12,163 bases of DNA. It comes from JBEKIK01 sp049509395. Lineage in GTDB: Bacteria; Planctomycetota; Planctomycetia; Pirellulales; Thermoguttaceae. The stretch covers positions 1 through 12,163 of the forward strand of contig JBEKZY010000137.1 in assembly GCA_049509395.1 (NCBI GenBank), in the 5' to 3' direction. Below, piece after piece: positions 7,289 through 12,163 of this stretch. Every line of letters begins with the position of its first letter. Positions within the stretch are counted from its first letter, which is position 1. The notes beneath the pieces are model-generated. The model was given only the letters and a program-made list of their open reading frames with translations, searched no databases and was not told the origin of the DNA. A program made the position numbers and the translations under genes.

Positions 7289-7974
7289 TGCAGAAAGCTA
7301 TCAAAATGAGCGTGTCCAGAATCAATGCCAAGGCCGGTAGGCTGGCGGGAAGAGGAATGCCCAGTGCAGAACCTTCGTCCATCGTCCTGATGATTGGGCA
7401 TTCCACGCGCACACTCGATGAATTCATCGGCCTGCTTCAAACACACGGTGTGACTCGTGTCGTGGATGTGCGCACGGTGCCGCGATCTTGGCACAACCCA
7501 CAATTTAACAAGGATTCACTGCCAAGAGCATTGAAGAAAGTCGGCATGAAATACATGCACATGCCGAGACTCGGTGGGCTGCGTCATGCTCGTCGCGATT
7601 CGGTGAACTCAGGCTGGTGCAATGCTTCCTTTCGCGGTTATGCTGATTACATGCAAACGCCCGAGTTTGCGCAGAGCCTCGAAGAATTGATCTGTCTGGC
7701 GAACCAGGAGCAAATTGTCCTGATGTGCGCCGAAGCGGTGCCGTGGCGCTGTCATCGTTCGCTCATCGCCGATGCCTTGCTGGTTCGTGGAATCCGCACG
7801 GAGGATATCATGAGCCCAACTCGCCGCCGGGTTCATACGCTTATCCCGTTTGCTGAAGTCCAGGGCACCACGATCACCTATCCGGCCGAGGCGTCACGAA
7901 GCGCTTTCAAGAAGCCGTCGCTCAAACGATCCAGATCGCAATCCGTCGCGAAGACCAAACCCAAAGAAGATTGA
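7288..7974 (+). CDS. DUF488 family protein
   Basis: This 228-residue protein is recognised as DUF488. Conserved blocks are MIGHSTRTLDEF (35-46), VVDVRTVPRSWHNPQFN (58-74), GGLRHARRDSVNSGW (96-110), FRGYADYMQTPEF (115-127) and the Cys motif MCAEAVPWRCHRSLIAD (146-162) with Cys147 and Cys155. The biochemical role of the family is not settled. The paired cysteines plus the DVR and RCHR motifs look like a small catalytic or metal/redox site, but this is inference. Residues 1-30 and the Lys/Ser-rich tail after about 205 are outside the conserved core. The ATG overlaps the zwf stop by one base, and only 3 bases separate its stop from the phosphoketolase ATG, so it must be co-expressed with both. 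The family call is strong; function is unknown. Confidence 0.9.
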   Translation: MQKAIKMSVSRINAKAGRLAGRGMPSAEPSSIVLMIGHSTRTLDEFIGLLQTHGVTRVVDVRTVPRSWHNPQFNKDSLPRALKKVGMKYMHMPRLGGLRHARRDSVNSGWCNASFRGYADYMQTPEFAQSLEELICLANQEQIVLMCAEAVPWRCHRSLIADALLVRGIRTEDIMSPTRRRVHTLIPFAEVQGTTITYPAEASRSAFKKPSLKRSRSQSVAKTKPKED

Positions 7975-7977
7975 GTC

Positions 7978-10350
7978 ATGAAAACCAACACACTCACGCC
8001 GGAACTGCTCCACAAGATGGACGCCTACTGGCGCGCCGCCAACTATTTGTCGGTCGGCCAGATATATCTCTACGCCAATCCGCTGCTAAAGCGGCCGCTC
8101 ACACTCGCGGATGTAAAGCACATGCTGCTGGGACACTGGGGTACGACCCCCGGGCAGAACTTTATTTACGTGCACTTGAACCGAGTCATCAAAAAATACG
8201 ACCTCGATATGATTTACGTCTCTGGCCCCGGGCACGGTGGCCCGGCCGTTGTGGGCAACACTTATCTTGAGGGCACTTACAGCGAGATCTATCCCAATAT
8301 CAGCCAGGACGAAACCGGGCTTCGGAAGCTCTTTATTCAGTTTTCGTTTCCCGGAGGAATTCCCAGCCATGCATCGCCGGAGTGCCCGGGCTCGATCCAC
8401 GAGGGCGGCGAGTTGGGCTATTCGCTCAGCCATTCGTTCGGGGCGGTGTTCGACAATCCCAATCTCGTAGTCGCCTGCGTCGTCGGAGATGGCGAGGCGG
8501 AAACCGGACCGCTGGCCACAGCATGGCATTCCAACAAGTTTCTCAATCTGGAAACCGACGGAGCAGTGCTGCCGATTCTGCATCTCAACGGCTACAAGAT
8601 TTCCAACCCGACTGTCCTGGCCCGTATAGAGCATGAGGAATTGGAACAGTTGCTCCGCGGCTATGGGTGGACACCCTATTTCGTCGAGGGTCACGACCCC
8701 GGGCTGATGCATGAAGCCATGGCTGCGACGCTCGATATGGTTGTGGAGCAGATCAAAATAATCCAAGAGGATGCCCGCGTCCACGGCAACTTAGCACGTC
8801 CGCGCTGGCCTATGATCGTTCTCAATTCACCCAAGGGGTGGACGGGGCCAAAGATGGTTGATGGTCTGCAGGTTGAAGGCACCTTCCGTTCGCACCAAGT
8901 GCCGCTCTCCGACCCGGCCACCCATCCCGAACACCTCAAGCTGTTGGAAGACTGGCTCAGGAGTTACCGGCCTGAGGAACTTTTTGATGAGCAGGGCCGC
9001 TTGAAACCGGAACTGGCCGAACTTGCGCCCAAGGGCGAACGACGCATGGGCGCGAATCCCCACGCCAACGGCGGCATGCTACTCCGCGACCTGCGCATGC
9101 CGGATTTCCGCGACTACGCGGAAGCCGTGCCCTCGCCGGGGGTGCTCGGTATTGGCGACACGCATGTGCTCGGGCGGTTCTTGCGCGACGTGGCGAAGTT
9201 GAACAGTGAGCAGCGGAATTTCCGGATCTTTGGCCCCGACGAAACGCTCTCCAACGGCCTGGAAGCCCTCTTTGAAGTGACCAAACGCCAATGGGACGCC
9301 GCGACTTTGCCGAACGACGAATTTCTTGCGCCTTCGGGGCGCGTGATGGAAATGCTCAGCGAACACCAATGCGAGGGCTGGCTGGAGGGCTACCTGCTCA
9401 CCGGACGGCACGGGTTATTTAACTGCTATGAGGCGTTCATTCACATCATTGATTCGATGTTCAACCAGCACGCCAAGTGGCTGAAGGTCACGTCGCACCT
9501 GCCGTGGCGGCGGAAGATCGCCTCGTTGAACTACCTGCTGGCCTCGCATGTTTGGCGTCAGGATCACAACGGCTTCACACATCAAGATCCCGGCTTCATT
9601 GATCACGTCGTGAACAAAAAGGCCGAAATTGTGCGCGTTTACCTTCCGCCGGATGCAAACTGCCTGCTGTCGGTGATGGACCACTGTCTGCGCAGCCGTC
9701 ATTACATCAACGTCGTGATCGCAGGCAAACACCCGGCTCCACAGTGGCTGACGATGGATGCTGCCGTCAAACACTGCACCGAAGGCATCGGCATCTGGCC
9801 GTGGGCCAGCAACGACCAGGGCGTTGCGCCCGACGTGGTCATGGCCTGTTGTGGCGACGTGCCCACGCTTGAGACGCTCGCCGCCGTCTCCATTTTACGC
9901 GAGCATCTACCCGACGTGAAGATCCGGGTGGTCAACGTCGTTGACCTCATGAAGCTCGAGCCCAGCACGGAGCACCCTCATGGATTGAGCGACAAGGATT
10001 TCGACGATCTTTTTACCAAGGACAAGCCGGTCATCTTTGCCTTCCATGCTTACCCGTGGTTGATCCACCGGCTGACCTACCGCCGCACCAATCACGACAA
10101 CATCCACGTCCGCGGCTACAAGGAAGAGGGTACCATCACGACGCCCTTCGACATGACAGTGCTGAACGATCTGGACCGCTTCCATCTAGTGATGGACACC
10201 ATCGACCGCCTGCCTCAGACCGGCGACAAGGGCATCTACCTGAAGCAGCGGCTCAAGGACAAGCTCATCGAGCACAAGCAGTACATCGACAAATATGGCC
10301 AAGATCTGCCGGAAATCCGTAACTGGAAATGGAGTCAGGATGGAACGTAG
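7978..10350 (+). CDS. xfp: Xylulose-5-phosphate/fructose-6-phosphate phosphoketolase
   Basis: This thiamine-diphosphate enzyme cleaves xylulose-5-P (to glyceraldehyde-3-P) or fructose-6-P (to erythrose-4-P) with phosphate, giving acetyl phosphate. Its 790 residues are full length for the family. Visible: GHWGTTPGQNF (52-62), SGPGHGGPA (82-90, His86), PSHASPECPGSIHEGGELG (129-147, His131), the ThDP/Mg2+ motif VVGDGEAETG (168-177), FRSHQVP (303-309, His306), GPDETLSN (419-426, Glu422) and GFTHQDPG (532-539, His535). These correspond to the catalytic histidines and Glu known from the Bifidobacterium enzyme. The start has only a weak AAGAAGA upstream, consistent with coupling to the DUF488 gene 3 bases before. 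Acetate kinase, the usual partner, lies about 5 kb upstream rather than adjacent. Preference between the two substrates cannot be read from sequence. Confidence 0.97.
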   Translation: MKTNTLTPELLHKMDAYWRAANYLSVGQIYLYANPLLKRPLTLADVKHMLLGHWGTTPGQNFIYVHLNRVIKKYDLDMIYVSGPGHGGPAVVGNTYLEGTYSEIYPNISQDETGLRKLFIQFSFPGGIPSHASPECPGSIHEGGELGYSLSHSFGAVFDNPNLVVACVVGDGEAETGPLATAWHSNKFLNLETDGAVLPILHLNGYKISNPTVLARIEHEELEQLLRGYGWTPYFVEGHDPGLMHEAMAATLDMVVEQIKIIQEDARVHGNLARPRWPMIVLNSPKGWTGPKMVDGLQVEGTFRSHQVPLSDPATHPEHLKLLEDWLRSYRPEELFDEQGRLKPELAELAPKGERRMGANPHANGGMLLRDLRMPDFRDYAEAVPSPGVLGIGDTHVLGRFLRDVAKLNSEQRNFRIFGPDETLSNGLEALFEVTKRQWDAATLPNDEFLAPSGRVMEMLSEHQCEGWLEGYLLTGRHGLFNCYEAFIHIIDSMFNQHAKWLKVTSHLPWRRKIASLNYLLASHVWRQDHNGFTHQDPGFIDHVVNKKAEIVRVYLPPDANCLLSVMDHCLRSRHYINVVIAGKHPAPQWLTMDAAVKHCTEGIGIWPWASNDQGVAPDVVMACCGDVPTLETLAAVSILREHLPDVKIRVVNVVDLMKLEPSTEHPHGLSDKDFDDLFTKDKPVIFAFHAYPWLIHRLTYRRTNHDNIHVRGYKEEGTITTPFDMTVLNDLDRFHLVMDTIDRLPQTGDKGIYLKQRLKDKLIEHKQYIDKYGQDLPEIRNWKWSQDGT

Positions 10351-10370
10351 AAAGAGAAAACGCTGAGCGT

Positions 10371-10375
10371 GGAGG
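10371..10375 (+). promoter_or_regulatory. Shine-Dalgarno site for the RpiB-type gene
   Basis: GGAGG lies 4 bases before the ATG at 10380 and 7 bases before the ATG at 10383. Either could be used, giving MMRIG or MRIG. It argues against a start at 10329, inside the phosphoketolase end. Confidence 0.65.
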
Positions 10376-10379
10376 AAAA

Positions 10380-10841
10380 ATGATGCGCATTGGCATAGCT
10401 GCAGACCATGGCGGATTTGGGTTGAAAGTGCAACTGACTGCGGCCCTCAAGGCCGCCGGTTATGAGATAGTGGACTTCGGCGCCCATGAGTTGGTTACAG
10501 GAGATGACTACCCTGATTATGTAGTGCCCCTGGCCAAGGCGGTGGCGAGAGGTGAGGTTACCCGAGGCCTGGCTATTTGCGGCAGCGGAGTAGGAGCTTG
10601 CGTTGCGGCTAACAAGGTGCCCGGTGTGCGGGCGGCGTTGATCACAGATTCCTTCTCCGCCCATCAGGGCGTAGAGGACGACGACATGAATGTTGTGTGT
10701 CTGGGCGGCCGGGTCACTGGATATGCTCTATCCTGGGATTTGGTCCAGACATTCCTGAACGCCCATTTCAAAGGGGCCGAACGGTTCAGGCGTCGTCTTG
10801 AGAAAGTGGCGGCACTGGAAATAGAGAATAAGTCTAAATAG
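10380..10841 (+). CDS. rpiB: RpiB/LacA/LacB family sugar-phosphate isomerase
   Basis: This protein (153 residues from 10380, 152 from 10383) has the RpiB length and fold markers. Visible: RIGIAADHGGFGLK (3-16), TGDDYPDYV (40-48), the catalytic loop LAICGSGVGACVAANK (64-79, Cys67), then SFSAHQGVEDDDMNV (91-105) and CLGGRVTG (107-114). Family members interconvert ribulose-5-P and ribose-5-P, or related aldose/ketose phosphates. The thiol at Cys67 matches E. coli RpiB Cys66. The position aligned with E. coli His99 (RQHNDTNV), implicated in ring opening, appears to be Asp100 here, so substrate or mechanism may differ. In context it would handle the ribulose-5-P made by Gnd. It lies 29 bases after xfp and 11 bases before fba. 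The family is secure, but ribose-5-P isomerase activity itself is less so. Confidence 0.88.
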   Translation: MMRIGIAADHGGFGLKVQLTAALKAAGYEIVDFGAHELVTGDDYPDYVVPLAKAVARGEVTRGLAICGSGVGACVAANKVPGVRAALITDSFSAHQGVEDDDMNVVCLGGRVTGYALSWDLVQTFLNAHFKGAERFRRRLEKVAALEIENKSK

Positions 10842-10852
10842 AGGTTTCAGAA

Positions 10853-11875
10853 ATGAGTTTACAAGAGCTTATAGACACCGCAATAGCGCTGGTCGCCGAC
10901 GACAAGGGCTTGCTGGCAATGGATGAAAGTAATCCAACCTGCAACAAACGATTTGATAAGTTGGGGATTCCCCAGACCGAGGAGGCCCGGCGCGCCTATC
11001 GGGAGATGATCGTGACCACGCCCGGTCTCGGTGAGTGCATTAGTGGCGCAATCCTCTACGACGAGACGATCCGCCAGCAGAAAAAAGATGGCACTCCATT
11101 TGTTAAAGTTATCACTGATGCGGGAATCATTCCCGGCATTAAAGTTGACATGGGTGCAAAGGACATGGCAGGTCATCCCGGAGAGAAAATAACTGAAGGT
11201 CTGGACGGATTGCGCGACCGCCTCAAGGAATACTTTCAAATGGGTGCCCGTTTTGCCAAGTGGCGCGCGGTGATTACCGTGGGCGATTGTCTTCCCAGCC
11301 GGGGTTGCATCGAGGCCAATGCGCAGGCGTTGGCTCGCTATGCCGCGTTGTGCCAGGAAGCTGGACTAGTCCCCGTCGTCGAGCCGGAAGTGCTCATGGA
11401 CGGCGAGCATACCTTGGAGCGGTGCCGCGAGGTAACGGAGGAAGTCCTGCGAACGGTTTTCAACCAGCTTTACACACAACGGGTGATGCTGGAGGGTATG
11501 ATCCTGAAGCCCAACCTGGGGCTGCCGGGATTGACTTGCACCAAGCAAGAAGCGGTGGACGAGGTGGCCGACGCTACGGTGAGGTGTCTCTTGCGAGCCG
11601 TCCCTGCTGCCGTTCCAGGGATTGCGTTCTTGTCGGGCGGCCAACCCAGTGAATTGGCCTCAGCCCGTTTGAATGCCATGAGTGTCAGATTCAAGTCGCG
11701 ACTGCCTTGGGCGTTGGCGTTTTCATTTGCCCGCGCCATACAGCAACCGGCTTTGGAGATTTGGCAAGGCAAGGAGGCCCACGTCTTGGCGGCACAGCAA
11801 GCCCTGATTCATCGAGCCAGGTGCAATCGCGCCGCGCGCCTCGGCGAATACACTGCCGCTATGGAAAAGACATGA
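10853..11875 (+). CDS. Class I fructose-bisphosphate aldolase
   Basis: Reversibly cleaves fructose-1,6-bisphosphate to glyceraldehyde-3-P and dihydroxyacetone-P through a Schiff base. Its 340 residues match the eukaryote-like class I family. Visible: LLAMDESNPTCNKRF (20-34, Asp24), GIIPGIKVDMG (91-101, Lys98), FAKWRAVI (134-141, Lys136), VPVVEPEVLMDGEH (173-186, Glu177/Glu179), EGMILKPNL (214-222, Schiff-base Lys219) and FLSGGQ (259-264). These align with rabbit aldolase Asp33, Lys107, Lys146, Glu187/Glu189 and Lys229. The C-terminus ends YTAAMEKT and lacks the terminal Tyr of animal enzymes, which is common in bacterial members. GAGG at 10841-10844 lies 8 bases before the start. In this operon it would join phosphoketolase-derived glyceraldehyde-3-P to upper glycolysis or gluconeogenesis. 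The bacterial gene name for this class varies, so none is given. Confidence 0.95.
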   Translation: MSLQELIDTAIALVADDKGLLAMDESNPTCNKRFDKLGIPQTEEARRAYREMIVTTPGLGECISGAILYDETIRQQKKDGTPFVKVITDAGIIPGIKVDMGAKDMAGHPGEKITEGLDGLRDRLKEYFQMGARFAKWRAVITVGDCLPSRGCIEANAQALARYAALCQEAGLVPVVEPEVLMDGEHTLERCREVTEEVLRTVFNQLYTQRVMLEGMILKPNLGLPGLTCTKQEAVDEVADATVRCLLRAVPAAVPGIAFLSGGQPSELASARLNAMSVRFKSRLPWALAFSFARAIQQPALEIWQGKEAHVLAAQQALIHRARCNRAARLGEYTAAMEKT

Positions 11876-11898
11876 GCACGACAACAAAGAGACATACA

Positions 11899-12163
11899 AT
11901 GAATCAAATACCTCTGTATCCCCTGCAATTCGAACCGATCTATCAGTATCGGCTCTGGGGTGGCCGACGTTTGGCCGACGTGCTCACCGCGCCGCTGCCG
12001 AGCGACGGCCCCATCGGCGAAGCGTGGGTACTCAGCGACCGCGATGACCATCAGAGCCACGTTGCCAATGGACCGCTCAAAGGACAGACCATCGGTCAAT
12101 TGCTCACACAGTCTCCGCAGCAATTGCTGGGAAAACTGGCCGGCCGCTTCCGCCGTTTCCCTT
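11899..12163 (+). CDS. manA: Class I mannose-6-phosphate isomerase, 3' truncated by window
   Basis: The first 88 residues of a type I phosphomannose isomerase, which interconverts mannose-6-P and fructose-6-P. Recognised from YPLQFEPIYQYRLWGGRRL (7-25), GPIGEAWVLSDRDDHQS (37-53) and VANGPLKGQTIGQLL (55-69), the N-terminal pattern of the short, Bacillus-type ManA family. The zinc-ligand residues lie mostly beyond the window edge and cannot be checked. An in-frame upstream ATG at 11872 overlaps the aldolase stop as ATGA and would add nine residues (MSTTTKRHT). I prefer 11899 because homologues usually begin just before this motif, but coupling through 11872 is possible. It would feed fructose-6-P to the phosphoketolase/aldolase genes upstream. 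Confidence 0.88.
   Translation, partial: MNQIPLYPLQFEPIYQYRLWGGRRLADVLTAPLPSDGPIGEAWVLSDRDDHQSHVANGPLKGQTIGQLLTQSPQQLLGKLAGRFRRFP

Noticed and set aside
1..12163. Mobile element, phage, CRISPR, tRNA or defence system
   Set aside because: No transposase, integrase, repeat array, tRNA-like cloverleaf or defence domain was seen; nearly all sequence is accounted for by metabolic genes.

Overview
This window is a compact bacterial carbon-metabolism locus. Twelve protein-coding genes lie on the + strand, the first and last cut by the window edges. No RNA gene, insertion sequence, CRISPR array, phage gene or convincing terminator was seen. Most junctions overlap or are only a few bases apart, and no gap exceeds about 55 bases. 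This fits one or a few long polycistronic transcripts. Gene density, frequent AGGAGG-type Shine-Dalgarno sites and roughly 55-60% GC by eye suggest a Gram-negative-like bacterium. I cannot name the phylum from the sequence. Similar mixes of phosphoketolase, acetate kinase, zwf/gnd, DUF2945 and DUF488 genes occur, from memory, in accessory 'sugar-phosphate/stress' islands of Proteobacteria, Acidobacteria, Nitrospirae and relatives.

Layout. 1-999: C-terminal part of a GH13 alpha-amylase/branching-enzyme-like protein. 1054-1701: HAD phosphatase-like protein. 1688-2938: divergent acetate kinase, overlapping the HAD gene. 2931-3161: small DUF2945 protein, overlapping ackA. 3179-4810: membrane cytochrome b561-type domain fused to a sulfite-oxidase-type molybdopterin domain. 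4860-5894: short-form 6-phosphogluconate dehydrogenase. 5891-7288: glucose-6-phosphate dehydrogenase, ATGA overlap. 7288-7974: DUF488 protein. 7978-10350: phosphoketolase. 10380-10841: RpiB/LacAB-type sugar-phosphate isomerase. 10853-11875: class I fructose-bisphosphate aldolase. 11899-end: start of a class I mannose-6-phosphate isomerase.

How the genes could work together (inference). Glucan breakdown and ManA would feed hexose phosphates. Zwf and Gnd oxidise glucose-6-P to ribulose-5-P and CO2. Phosphoketolase splits xylulose-5-P or fructose-6-P to acetyl phosphate, and acetate kinase converts that to acetate and ATP. Aldolase handles the triose phosphates. 6-phosphogluconolactonase and ribulose-5-P epimerase are not in the window and would have to be encoded elsewhere. 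Residues at the cofactor sites suggest that Gnd, and perhaps Zwf, prefer NAD+ over NADP+. That would make this a catabolic, energy-yielding route rather than an NADPH supply. The haem/molybdenum membrane enzyme could be an electron-transfer partner, but its substrate is unknown.

No wholly new system is evident. The points most worth a second look are the b561-Mo fusion without a visible Tat signal, the putative NAD-type Zwf/Gnd pair, the altered active-site motifs in AckA, RpiB and the HAD protein, and the DUF488 gene wedged between zwf and xfp.
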